Source of the DNA: Orbilia blumenaviensis
Lineage: Eukaryota > Ascomycota > Orbiliomycetes > Orbiliales > Orbiliaceae
Length of the DNA stretch: 64,000 nucleotides
NCBI GenBank assembly: GCA_036872755.1
Contig: JAVHNS010000003.1
Location: 1,178,001-1,242,000, forward strand
Direction of reading: 5' to 3'
The notes beneath the pieces are model-generated. The model saw only the letters and a program-made list of their open reading frames with translations, ran no database searches and was not told where the DNA came from. A program made the translations under genes and the position numbers. Shown here piece by piece: positions 23,837 through 34,529 of this stretch. Every line of letters starts with the position of its first letter. Within the stretch, counting starts at the first letter, position 1.

Positions 23837-26800
23837 TTAGATTCCTTGTTCAAAGTCCTCAGCCTCCTCGTCCTCATAAGCCTCCTCGTCAATTTTAGTT
23901 CCCAGATCGATATCTTCCAGGAACTTCCTCCCAATCAGCCTCTCAGGCAGATACTCCTGTTTCACAATCCCGTCCATGTAGTTTGGTGGATACTTGTATT
24001 GTTTCCCATATCCTAATGTTTTCATTAACGTAGTTGGAGCGTTGCGTAGGTGGCTGAGTGGGAGGTTCAAGGTCGGAAAGCGACAATTGCGGCAAAGCAA
24101 CGGTCAGATAGTATCACGTTAGTAATTGTAGCCGACAAAAAAAGAACAGGGGTGTTTTGTGGGATATTAAAAACGTAAAGGATAATGGAGGGTCAATCGA
24201 TTCGAGATAATAAGACGTCGGGTTAAGGCGCCCGAGGCTGTTCCCCTTTTCCTCTTTTTACTTTTTTTCTTCTCTTTTTCTTTTCTTCTCTTTTCGTCTT
24301 GTCTCTCTCTCTCGTGAACTTGCAAGGGGGTAGTGGGGTGGGGTGGTTGGGTGGTTAAGCATCCCCGCGATAGGTTGCGCAACTGCCTAAGTTAATCCGT
24401 AGACGCTAAATCAACTAGTAGAAAGCACTAGCTTTGGCTTCTCGTGCTGTGCCGTACTATCGCAAATTTTTGAGAAAGTAAAAAAAAAAAAAAAAAAATA
24501 CGGGTTCGCATGGGAGAAACAAAACATATTTAGGCAACAGGGCCGAAATGGTTTTTGAACAATGCAAGGGAAGAAAAGGGTATAGTAGAGTTTGTTCGAG
24601 AAATTAAAAACAGATTAGCACGTACAGAGGGATCGGGGCACTTGCAGCCTCCGGATCAGACTGCAGGAGCGCCAACACATTATTGAGACCCCGGTATGCC
24701 CGAGTCGACTTCTTTGCGAGACAGAGCGCCACGGTACCTAGGAATGTAAGCAATCCAGGCTTGTTAGAACCGCCTTACTCCAGACGCCATGTATTGTTCT
24801 CATGGGAGGGATAATGGTATTACAATGGGCGAGGTTGATTCTGTCATAAGAAAGGTCAGCCCAATGGGTTTTTTTTAGGAGTAGTCGCATGTATGTGCAT
24901 GGTTGCACAAAGCTTGGGAGGCGGTAATTAATTTACCTTGCTTCGGGCATTCCAACATTCTGAACGGCAAAATGCGTTGCAGTCGCCAACGGCAGTAACG
25001 TGTCTTCAAAATTACAGTTGTCAACCGTCCAGGGTTCCTCGTAAGGCTGGATATGGGCTGATATCGCCAATTGGTAGAGGAAAAAACAAAAAAAAACAAG
25101 ACAGACTTACTATCTGCTAACCCGATATCTTCGCTAGCCATAACTATCATACGACGGGAGATGAATAACGGGTCTTCGCCACTTTGATTCAGAACGTTAA
25201 GTCAAGGTCTCAAACACGATCATATGCGAAATCCGACGAAGGCGACTGAGCTTTTACCTCTCTATCATTCGGCCGAGGTAGTATAACGCGGCATCTGGGC
25301 TGCAAGAGGGTTAGCATCGCATAGTTCGCAATTGTGAGCCTAAATTAAGAAGAGGATCCTACTCGTTACCCCGCACGCTCTTATGAAACGCGGATATCGT
25401 ATCATAGTGACCGTCCCCTTGTCGGTCGTAAACTAGTGTTCTAGTCAAAGCTTTCTTGAGATCTTCTTGCGTAAACTCCTGGTTAGATCCGGGTTGGTGC
25501 TGTGAGGCGAGTTGGATGGATATTTCCAAAAGGTTTAGGGCCGTTCTCGCATCCCCAGAAGCAAACTCAGCAAGATATTTTAACAGCTTGTCATCCAATA
25601 GCGGGGGAATGTCGACTTTCCCCGGGAACTCCGCGGAGAGGGCCCGATGCAGGATCATGAGGGTGGAGTCTGTGCTTAGAGACTTTAAAGTAAAGACACG
25701 GCAGCGGGAGAGTAACGCAGATTGGACTTTGAACGAAGGATTTTCTATGAACAATAGGGCGTGATAACGTTAGCTCATCGGAACTACCGAAGGTAGTACA
25801 GCATCGATCTGCAATGTAGCCTTACCAGTTGTAGCCCCGATCCTGGAATCGAAGAATATAGTTTGTTAATTAAAGCCCGTGCTCGAAGAGTCTCGAATCG
25901 AAAGTTGATCTTCCAAATACTCACAAAATAACTTGGCCGCTTTCGACCGGTGCCACTGAATATTGCGAATGATTGTTAATCCTACGATTAAACTTTAGAG
26001 TGGCCTGATACTAAAACATACAGAATATATCTTGTTGCGTCTAACTTCAATCTCTATTAGTTTGTAATATTTCTTTTGAATGATAACCACAAAATCGCAA
26101 ATTCATTGCTTATCGAACATTACCTTTGTAAATCTATGGATTTCATCGATAAACAGAATAGTCTTCCTTCCGAGCAAGCTTAGCTCACTTTTTGCCTGCT
26201 CAAATATTTTTTTACAATCTGCGACGTTATTCGTTGTCCCTGAGAGCTCCACAAAGCGAGCTTTTGTGCTTGCAGCTATCGTTCTAGCAATTGTAGTTTT
26301 CCCGCATCCCGGGCCGCCCCACAGAATCATACTTTTGACTGAGTCTGACTCTATCATTTGACGGAGTATGCCTTTAGGACCAACAAGATCTTGACCAAAT
26401 ATATCATCAAGAGTATTTGGACGAACACGTTCAGCGAGTGGCATAACTGAGCGTGCCGAGACTGTCTTTTGGCGTTTAGTCGCCGGTGAGTCCGTATCCA
26501 CTCCTTCATCTTCTCGAAATGATTTGCCAATACTGGACCCACCATTTGCCTCTAGCTTTTTAGCATCCTGGCTTGGCCCCTGAAAGGGTAGAGAGAATGT
26601 CCTCTTTTGTTGCGGCTGTTTGGACGCTGGCGACGAGCTTAGCGTGCTGAGGCTTGTCAAGTCCTTACCTCCCATAGGACTTGAGCTTATTGTGGGACGG
26701 CTGGCAGTACCAGCAACTGCAGAAGTAGTTGGCACAGACGGTTTGCTCCGGTTGGGAGCAAAAAAACCAGAAACAGGGGGGTCAGATGCATCTTGTTCCT

Positions 26801-26885
26801 CAGGACATCCTTCGTCTAGATGTCGGTTTATGGACGAAAGGGCGATATCACGGTTGCAAACTGGACATGTTATGCGTTGGTCCAT
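23837..26885 (-). CDS. MGS1: Mgs1/WRNIP1-type AAA+ ATPase with UBZ finger
   Basis: I assemble 11 exons on the minus strand: 26885-26124, 26040-26022, 25955-25925, 25842-25826, 25744-25363, 25299-25258, 25181-25111, 25003-24937, 24840-24824, 24737-24626 and 24053-23837. The phases are consistent and the product is 578 aa. Mgs1 is a RarA/WRNIP1-family ATPase that acts at stalled replication forks with ubiquitylated PCNA. An N-terminal UBZ zinc finger (residues 8-27, CPVC...H...C) precedes a disordered Ser/Pro linker. The AAA+ core has Walker A GGPGCGKT, Walker B LFIDEIHRF, sensor 1 ATTENPSF and SRCRVF. C-terminal family blocks are DPDAALYYLGRMIE, SGEDPLFISRRMIVMASED and STRAYRGLNNVLALLQSD. The tail is acidic. 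Exons 2, 3, 4 and 9 are only 19, 31, 17 and 17 nt. The last intron is 572 nt and contains a poly-A/T tract. Confidence 0.95.
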
Positions 26886-27603
26886 GACCGGGTCGATTAT
26901 GCAGTGTAGTGATGTTTGTCAGGAATATTCTGTGGCCCTTGAGAAGCTGTTAAAGACAGACTCGGGTAAAAGTTATTAAAGTGTGTACTTGGAGCTAGTT
27001 TATAAATTTTGCTATGGTCTTTTTCTTCGCCCAAGTGTAGTTTTGAAGGTGGTAAGTTGAATTGGGGAACGCGTTCAGGAGAAGTTGGATTTTACGTATA
27101 GAATGTGTTGTATGTGGTAGCGAAACATTAGTCATCATGGTCGACTCTCGTATTTCGAGATGTCATTTAATCTCATCTCGACTATCTCATCTCCATATAT
27201 CCAGCATGATGGATTTATATAGTCTTTTCTTTTACAAGTATTCAAGGTTTTCAGTTCAGTTGTTCCCGGCATCCGCCTGCTTAGGGAACCACAGATTGAG
27301 ATTCTTTTCATTAAGAAACAGAAGTGATCTCAACAAATTATACGCCGTTTGGAATCCGTATAGACACATAAAAAGGAAGCGACATGAGATATAGTAATAA
27401 AAAAAAGTGAACACACAGAGAAAGGAGGATGGAGAATCATAGGTGTTCGTGTGGAATGCTGCGTATGTATAGACGTGGAGCATGCGAGTGGAAGAGAGAC
27501 CAGCAATGTGATATTACAGAGTCATAGTATAAAGGCGGTAAGGAGGTTGAGAAGCAGTCGAGGAGGATGAGGAAGAGAGAAAAGAGAGATAACATTAAAG
27601 AAT
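26886..27603. other. Intergenic: MGS1 promoter and RPS10 3' flank
   Basis: No supported gene. A/T-rich, with short fragments of open frame only. MGS1 and RPS10 are both on the minus strand, so this contains the MGS1 promoter and the RPS10 3' UTR. Confidence 0.5.
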
Positions 27604-28537
27604 TTACTGGGTAGCAGCTGGGGGAGCACCACCACGTCCACGGCCGAATCCACCACGGCTATAAAGCATGTTAGTTGCCATTCTATCTTCAAAACCATGA
27701 GGATGAAATTTGAAACGTACAATTCTGGCTTGAATTCACCTGGGGCACCACCCTCCTTGTCCCTTCTTCGGTAGCCGTCACGGTCACCACGGTCACCCCT
27801 CCTCTCTCGTCGGTCGTCGCCACCCATCATTCCGCGTGGTGGAGCGGTGCTTCGCTGCTGCTTAACGTGGGTAGCTGGAACAATCTCGCTTGGGAGGTGT
27901 AGCCATTCACGGAGATAGTCGAGACCAGCTGGGGTGAGGGTGTAGTAGTAGTATTGCCAGGAGAACTGGGTCTTGAGGTAGCCGCGGGAGGTGAGCGACT
28001 GGCAAGCCTTGATGACCTATTTATCGAATACAGTTAGACTTTGGATATCCTTGGTGTATTGGAATCAGGCCCGCGAGAATATTACTAACATAGAGGTTCT
28101 TAACATCGAGCTCGGTGTGCTTAGGAAGGTTGTAGTCCTTCTTAGCAACCATGACACCCTCTATATGTTGATATTCCAGTCAGTATTCTTCCTTCAATGA
28201 TCCCCAATTTCCATAAAATTTTGATTCCTCCTCGTTTAATTTTATATATCCTCAATCTGTCGTAAATTCTGCTGCCATTGTCGTTTAAATTTGTCGTTTG
28301 TACTGCTACCCATCCCACGAAGTTCCACCTCCCGTTTCCCAACATTTCCTCCACTCATCTCCCATAAAATATCGACGGAAAGGGTATTTCTCACCTCGGA
28401 AGAGGTACTCGTGAATCTTCTTGCGATCCGACTTTGGAATAAGCCTGCATTGACCACCATAATCAGCACTTCCACCTTCAACTGTCGCAGTGAAATCGCG
28501 GCTGTCGACGATAATTTCGAGTCGAAAAAACGTACAT
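27604..28537 (-). CDS. RPS10: 40S ribosomal protein eS10, start codon split by an intron
   Basis: The exons are 28537-28536 (AT), 28444-28395, 28160-28090, 28016-27721 and 27658-27604, giving 157 aa. eS10 is a small-subunit protein near the mRNA entry side of the 40S head. The start codon is split: AT lies at 28537-28536, a 91-nt GT-AG intron follows (28535-28445), and the G begins exon 2. This gives [20 protein letters not shown], the exact family N-terminus, and no other in-frame ATG fits. Later blocks are [39 protein letters not shown] and [14 protein letters not shown]. The C-terminus is a basic, Arg/Gly-rich tail ending [13 protein letters not shown]. The second intron is 234 nt. It is divergent with SDE2, with a 426-bp shared promoter. 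Confidence 0.96.
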
Positions 28538-28963
28538 CTTGAATGGCTTGGTAGGGAACCGTGTCGACTAAGTGTTCGGGAAGGTCGGAGATGAACGGGT
28601 GTCGTTTCGACGAATTGGCGGGATTTGATGATGTCGATGTTGAAGTTGCTGCTTGTTGCTTTCGACTATCCTCGTTTGCACACACATTCCTGCTGCCAAG
28701 ACACATCCAATTTTCGATTTGGCGGAAGGGGGTTGTGCCCTCAACATAAGCTAGCCTATCTAGGCAATATAATTAAATGGAGCTACAATTACCCTTTACG
28801 GATTAGTACAGACCTCAGCCTCCTTTCGGCAAGATTCGACATCAAGTCATCGCCACTTTTGACCCGTGTCGATTCTCCACCGAACACCAACTATCAAGCT
28901 GCATCGTTAGCATCAATCACGCGTATTCATACCACACGACACCCAAGACGCAATAGAATAGAT
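28538..28963. promoter_or_regulatory. Shared divergent promoter RPS10 / SDE2
   Basis: RPS10 (minus) and SDE2 (plus) start on either side of this segment, which must contain both promoters and leaders. Nothing codon-like or site-specific is recognisable beyond T/C-rich leader sequence. On the SDE2 side the coding frame is open far upstream of the first conserved ATG. Confidence 0.45.
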
Positions 28964-29836
28964 ATGGCGACTACAAATATCCTTGTCGAGACCTTCTCCG
29001 GCCTCGGGCTGCCTTCCACCCTATCCCTACCTCTCCCGACAGAATCCTCTATATCAAGCGTCTTCTCCTCCCTGGACGCCTACCTTCCATCTATTGAAAC
29101 GCCTCTTCGCCTCACCACCACGAAAGGAGCAATCCTCTCTCCCGGCTCTAAGCAGCTGCTTTCATCTCTCTTAGATGACCTCACAGATGACTTTGTCACT
29201 CTCCGCCTCACCGCGCCACTACCGGGCGGCAAAGGTGGTTTCGGCTCTCAGCTTCGTGCCGCCGGTGGCCGTATGTCTTCGCGGAAACGCAAAGGCCAAG
29301 AAAATAGCGACAGCTGCAGGAACCTCGATGGGCGAAGATTAAGGACCGTGAAGGAAGCCAAGGCACTTGCGCAGTATCTCGAGACTAAGCCAGACATGGA
29401 TAAGAAGGAACGCGAAAAGAGGAAGGAGAGATGGGAGAAGGTTATTGAAGCTGCGGATGAGAAGATCAGAGGTGGCGGCAATATCAACCAGAGATTTGAT
29501 GACGCTAAGTGGTTAGAAGAAAAGGATGAAGGGAGAGATAAGGCTAGGGAGGCCGTTCTGAGGGCTATGAAAGCGAATGCCGCCGCTGCCAGGGTGCCAA
29601 GTCCATCTGGTCAGAGCTCGACAAGCGAAGATCTAGAAGAAGATGAGGAGGAGGAAAACAACAATGAGGAAGAATCATCGAAGTCGAGTGAGGATGAGAA
29701 AGTCGTTACAGTCACTAAAAAGGCGAAGACACAGCCCAAAAAACTATTCGGATTTGACGAAGATGATGACTTCCTGTCAAGCGACGAAGAGGAAGAGGAA
29801 GAAGAAGTTTCTGGCAAGGGAAAGGCCAGGGCTTGA
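28964..29836 (+). CDS. SDE2: Sde2-type ubiquitin-fold splicing / genome-stability factor
   Basis: A single exon of 290 aa. In fission yeast Sde2 is made with an N-terminal ubiquitin-like fold that is cleaved after a di-glycine by deubiquitinases. The released Lys-starting protein joins the spliceosome and promotes excision of selected introns. Here residues 1-89 form the beta-grasp-like part (MATTNILVETFSGLGLP...), followed by PGG-KGGFGSQLRAAGGRMSS, the diagnostic cleavage site and start of the Sde2 domain. The basic coiled region (CRNLDGRRLRTVKEAKALAQ, then KKEREKRKERWEKV) and a long acidic/Ser C-terminus (about 210-285) follow. The frame is open upstream, but this ATG gives the family N-terminus. 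The C-terminus is low complexity, with EED/DEEEEEE runs. It is divergent with RPS10, itself an intron-rich gene. Confidence 0.93.
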   Translation: MATTNILVETFSGLGLPSTLSLPLPTESSISSVFSSLDAYLPSIETPLRLTTTKGAILSPGSKQLLSSLLDDLTDDFVTLRLTAPLPGGKGGFGSQLRAAGGRMSSRKRKGQENSDSCRNLDGRRLRTVKEAKALAQYLETKPDMDKKEREKRKERWEKVIEAADEKIRGGGNINQRFDDAKWLEEKDEGRDKAREAVLRAMKANAAAARVPSPSGQSSTSEDLEEDEEEENNNEEESSKSSEDEKVVTVTKKAKTQPKKLFGFDEDDDFLSSDEEEEEEEVSGKGKARA

Positions 29837-30153
29837 AACATCATCCAAGCTATTTCCTTTTGTCATTCTCTCTTGATGAATTGCTTGTCTATATTTTCTT
29901 GAGGTGTTGGTGTGGATGATATGGTTTCGGAAAGCGGGCGTTTTTGGCATTCATGTATTCTAGACTGATAAATATTCGAACATGGGGAAGCATAATCAAT
30001 CGCTATATTGTATTCCTAAAAGAACAATTTCACTCGCCCATGGCTAGTATCGTACAGAGCACTAGACTAATCCGTATACTGTTTCATGTTATCAAAGACT
30101 CCAAATCAAATGATATCCCGAGCTAAACGCCTATGGCTGCCATATATCGGCAC

Positions 30154-31955
30154 TCATTTAACCAAATTGCGATCCGCCCCCTTCGTCCACTCCCGAAGGA
30201 CGGTTTTTTTAACTTTCCCAGTACTCGTCTTCGGTAACTCGTCCACAATTTCAACCTCTCTAGGCACCATGAATTTGCTGATATCGCTTGCATGTTTCGC
30301 CCACTCAATAATATCTTGTCCAGTAACAGACTTGCCCGGTTGGACAGTTACAAACGCTTTTGGCCGTTCACCCCAATGCGAGTCAGAGACGGCTACAACG
30401 GCAGCCTCCAAAATGTCAGGATGGTTTGCAAGCATTGATTCTAATGCCACAGACGAGATATTCTCACCACCTAAATCGCAATTTAGTAAATATCCTTTTT
30501 TTAAATCTTGGAAGTGGAGCATTACCCACCGCTAATAATAATATCCTTTGCTCTATCTAAAATTTGGATTGCGCCATCTTCATGCCAAACAGCCAAATCT
30601 CCGCTATGCAATACCCCGCCTGCGAACAGTTTCTTTGTCGCTTCGGGGTTCTTATAGTACCCCTTAGCGCAAATATTGCCAACGAAGACGATTTCTCCGA
30701 TTTCCTTTCCATCTTTCTTGACATCTATAACAGTTCCCTCCAGCACATTCTCCCCAGTCCGGATTACTCTCAGCGGCAAACTCGTGATGAAGCCATGTCC
30801 TTGTCTAGCCATTTTGGCGAATCGCTCAGACTCGGGTAGGCTGTCCCATGATGGCATGTAATAACCCTTACTGATTGGACCATAGGTCTCGGTCATACCA
30901 TAAACATGCACGGGATGAAGGTTCAAGTTCGTCATTTGCTGGAAGAGATGTGCAGTTGGTGGGCTTGCCGCTACGGCAACTCTGACTGGCTGTTCGAGCT
31001 TGGCCGCCTCCTTAGAATTACATAGTAATGTATTCACTGTCGGAGCAGCCGAGAAATGTGTAATTCCCTCCTCCTTCAATAGCCTCCAGATGATACTATA
31101 ATCGATTTTCCTGAGACAATAGTGTGTTCCTCGGACCATTGTCACAGACCAAGGAAAGGTCCACCCGGTTGCATGGAATAATGGTAGGATCCACAGGTAC
31201 TTGCATCGTCCGCGGTGAAAATTTAAACCGGCTTCGACAACATTTCCGAGGGCAGCGAGATACACACCCCTGTGTGTATATTCAACGCCCTTCGGGCGAG
31301 CGGTGGTACCGGATGTGTATGCGAGAGAAAACAGGGCATCCTCGTCTTGAGCTTGGGCCTCTAGACCATCCCATCCTTTTGAGCCCGAGTGAATATCAAC
31401 ATTTAGACCTTCGAGAACAGCTTCGTCAAAGGGTCCGCAAAGTTGACCCTCTACAGCATCGGTGTCTGTATCCTCGATTATAACGGTATTAGGGTGTGAC
31501 TCCCGATATTTGTCCAATAGCCCTAGAAATTCCGTATCGACAATGATTGCCTCGACTTCAGCGTGATCAAAGATGTAGGATATATCATCTTTCTTTAGTC
31601 GGTAATTAATGGCGACAGATACACCGCCTGCGGCTGCAATCCCAAAGTATGCTTCGAGAAATGCAGGGGTATTCGGCGCGAGAATCCCCACACGCTTGAA
31701 GTTGTGGGCTTTAAGGTAGTAGGCGAGACCTCTGGCTCGGTCTGCAAGCTCTTGGTATGTGCGACGGAGTGTTTTATCGTTGGCAGTTACATGGACGACA
31801 GCAATGGCATCTGGTTCGATCGAAGCCGCTCGTGGTAAGAAGAATGTGGGAGAGAGCGTGTGAAGGTGGGTTTTTGGGCCTTGGAAAGGATTGAATGGGT
31901 TCGCGGCGAGAAGCTGTGACGCCAGCTGAGAAAGGCGAGAGACCGCGCCGGACAT
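30154..31955 (-). CDS. AMP-dependent acyl-CoA synthetase / ligase family protein
   Basis: Two exons, 31955-30530 and 30470-30154, with an intron whose donor is GTGGGT, giving 580 aa. Adenylate-forming enzymes activate a carboxylic acid to acyl-AMP and usually transfer it to CoA. Visible motifs: A3 YTSGTTARPKG, an LPLFHATGW block, A5 YGMTETYGP, A7 HSGDLAVW, A8 DRAKDIIISGGENISSVALE (intron between the two Gly codons) and A10 lysine in PKTSTGKVKK. There is no carrier-protein or reductase domain, so this is a stand-alone ligase. The substrate cannot be read from the sequence; medium-chain, aromatic or short-chain acids are all possible. The N-terminus (MSGAVSRLSQLASQLLAANP) lacks acidic residues and could be a mitochondrial signal. 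The C-terminal LVK is not a PTS1. An in-frame upstream extension exists, but this Met best fits the family. Confidence 0.9.
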
Positions 31956-32454
31956 TGCAACTGCGACCAGTAATATTGATACTAATATTAATGTATACAA
32001 ATAATAGCGATGATATTGATATCGACAGAAATTGAGCAGCGATTTTGAAGATGCTAGATGAAGTCCTGGTGATTCTCGTGAACCTGACCTGACCAAGACT
32101 AACCTCCTCTCAGCTGGCTGGTGGCTACGAGCCCTTAAATACCTGGGTACATGCCGCCGCAAGCAGGTAAGAGTGGTCCAGGTAACTCCGTCATGTTATG
32201 TACCAGCTCCTTAATTCAGGTGAACCTCGGCGCGGACCTCAAATGCGGAGAGCAGCCAATTGGCGAGCGTGCAAGTGTGTTGCGCCCATTCGCCCGGCGT
32301 GTCGTTGGTCGAGATGGCCTGACAAAAGAAAAACCTCCGATTGAACTTCAACGTCACTTTCACCGTCAGAACCTCATCGGATTCCAGCCACTCCTGTACA
32401 TAGAGCCAGACCCATCTCCACTCTTCGAACATCGTTCACCGATCAAACGTCAAA
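31956..32454. promoter_or_regulatory. Shared divergent promoter, ligase / MLRQ gene
   Basis: A 499-bp segment between the divergent starts of the acyl-CoA ligase-like gene (minus) and the small mitochondrial protein gene (plus). No specific site is recognisable. Long overlapping open frames on both strands look like chance in a GC-richer stretch. Confidence 0.45.
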
Positions 32455-33128
32455 ATGAGAGCAACTCAGGCTTTGAGAGTGCGCCCAACTGCTATGTTGA
32501 GGATGCAGCAGACCAGGACTGTCGCCATGAGGCAGAGCCCGATCCTCAGGATGGCTGTCCCGGTATGATACCCTTGAATACCCCTCCTGACCACTTATAA
32601 ACATTTTTTCTAATAAGCCCTTTTGGTGTCTATAGAAGGAGGAACAAAGCGGTACATACTCCTCCTTTCCCTGCGAAAATCAATTCGCCCATTGAGAATC
32701 CCGAATCCCGAGTTCCCGTTCCGAGACATCTGTGCCGTCATACCCCTCGACGTATATATATTTCGTGTCGGGTACTATGAGGAGTTTGCATGCTGACGGT
32801 TCGATTGATGCTTTGGACAGGTCACACCGTCACCCAGCGCCTTCGCCGTCTTAAAGACATCCCAATTGAATTGATCCCTCTCGGTGTCGTCATCGGGTGA
32901 GTCTCGGAATCGATATATATGATGAAAAATCTAAAATATAGATATGCTAATGCGAGAATTGACCTACAGTGCTGCCATTGTTGGTATGTAAACACACTCA
33001 GAAACCTCATATCAACTCCAATCCCGACCTTCTAACTTATAATGTCTTCAGCCGCCGGCTACTCTATGGCCAACAAGCTCATGACCGACAAGACCCTACG
33101 CCTCTCTCGACAGGCTACCAAGCACTAA
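32455..33128 (+). CDS. Mitochondrial MLRQ/B12D-family small protein (NDUFA4-like)
   Basis: The exons are 32455-32562, 32636-32651 (16 nt), 32821-32896, 32970-32983 (14 nt) and 33052-33128, giving 96 aa. Phases agree only if the 16-nt microexon is used; it adds KEEQS and restores the frame into SGHTVTQRLRRLKDIPIELI. Fungal proteins of this type are annotated as NADH-ubiquinone reductase MLRQ-subunit family; the mammalian relative NDUFA4 is now placed in cytochrome oxidase. Residues 1-35 form an Arg/Met-rich import presequence with no acidic residues. One membrane span follows (about IPLGVVIGAAIVAAGYSMA), then a short basic tail (DKTLRLSRQATKH). It is expected in the inner mitochondrial membrane. 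More than two-thirds of the gene length is intron. Confidence 0.82.
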
Positions 33129-33684
33129 ATTTGACATTTTGTATTTTTGAAAGCCTGCAGATGGGGTGTTCAAGGTAGATTATTGAGGCGAGGGAGGACC
33201 GGAAATTGTACAAATCATAAAGCTTTTATTTTGTTGAAACCTCGTTCAGTTGCTTGACCATCGGTGCAAAGCGGAAATGTGAAAGAAATTGATAAGGTGT
33301 AGTTGACTTCTTCTTCGTGTCTCAAAAAACATAAAAAATATGAAATGCCCATGTCGCGATCCTGAAAGTACTCGATTCCTTCAAAAAGAAATATCACTCT
33401 CATCACTCACCACGCATCAACCAGTTTACACGAAAGGAGTGCATGGAACACTGATCCTAATACCACCAATTGCTGGTTAATTAGAATATTACTATTATCT
33501 GACTATGTGCATCGTTGGTGTGGTATGGATGTTACATGAAACTGGCCCGAATATAACGGCCGTAGATTTGATTATTTACACCCCTATTCCTTTAATTGTC
33601 TCGGACTCAGACGCTCTAGACCCCAGTGGAAATTCAAGTGATCGTTTTCTTTGGGTTATTCCCGCGGGGGAAAGGCCCAGTATA
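33129..33684. other. Intergenic, convergent gene ends
   Basis: Lies between the 3' end of the MLRQ gene (plus) and the 3' end of the secreted-protein gene (minus). AT-rich, with no supported feature. Confidence 0.5.
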
Positions 33685-34529
33685 TCAACGTATATCGATC
33701 CTATAAGCCTCAATAGTCTCAATGCTGACTGCATCAAAGCGTGCCAAGGCGTCTCTAATGGATTCAGCATCAGGTGGAGATGTTCGCCAGATGACCTCAG
33801 AGATGGCTTCTCCAAAGTACTTTACAGGATAAACAAAAATACCGTTAGTCTTGAGGTTCCCTATCATGGAGAGTAGTATGTACTTATCAAGACTTACGTG
33901 AATAGCAGGGCCGAGTTCCCCGATTAGAGGCTGGAAGAAACGGATCGAATATAACACCCTATCGGATTTTAATTCTCTACCATCTAACGCCCTGATCTGG
34001 CGGAGGAGATTTCCGAAGAACTCTCTGTAGTTATATAAAATCTATCACAGAAATAGGTTGATTAACATCGCGCGATTACTAATATCGGATCAAAATGTTG
34101 CTCACCTTGATGGTCTTTTCTGTGGACTGGTCGGCATTGGGCTTCGAAAGCCCAGAAACGTCAGCGATGTCCCGCATTTTCGCATTGATGTATTTTCTAC
34201 TACGCCAGATTGCATCTTCGATATCCTATAACGTTTCGCATAGTATTGGTTAGTAAAATGTCACTCGGCGGGAACAGCTCGTAAGTTGGGGTAACTTGAA
34301 GCCATACATTCCATAATTCCGGTGGAGTATCGACTGAAACTGGTCTTGGTGGGTCCGTGATATCGAGGGCAAGACTATCACGGTAGAGCTTTGAAGAAAG
34401 CCAGCCAAGTTCTTTGAGGCATTGCCCGACCTGTTGGTATCCGGATACCTGCCCGGCAGCAGCCAGTGGGGCAGAAGTAATAGTGAAAAGAGCAGCTGTA
34501 GCGAGCGTGGTGATGCCAAAGAAACGCAT
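33685..34529 (-). CDS. Putative secreted protein of unknown family, 206 aa
   Basis: The four exons are 34529-34308, 34225-34106, 34041-33898 and 33819-33685. All introns are GT-AG and all are phase 0, which supports a real gene. The N-terminus MRFFGITTLATAALFTITSA is a clear signal peptide, probably cut after SAPLAAA. The mature part has a single Cys (GQCLKELG), is mostly helical-looking and contains YQQVGQCLKELGWLSSKL, ELWN-DIEDAIWRSRKYINAK and ILYNYREFFGNLLRQI. There is no transmembrane segment. I do not recognise the family. The pattern (short, secreted, helical, almost Cys-free) resembles HsbA-like or effector-like surface proteins only in general form. It is flanked by a desert of more than 3 kb upstream. 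The product is expected outside the cell. Confidence 0.72.

Noticed and set aside
30154..33128. Secondary-metabolite cluster around the acyl-CoA ligase-like gene
   Set aside because: Neighbours are housekeeping or mitochondrial genes; no PKS, NRPS, P450, transporter or cluster regulator is present.
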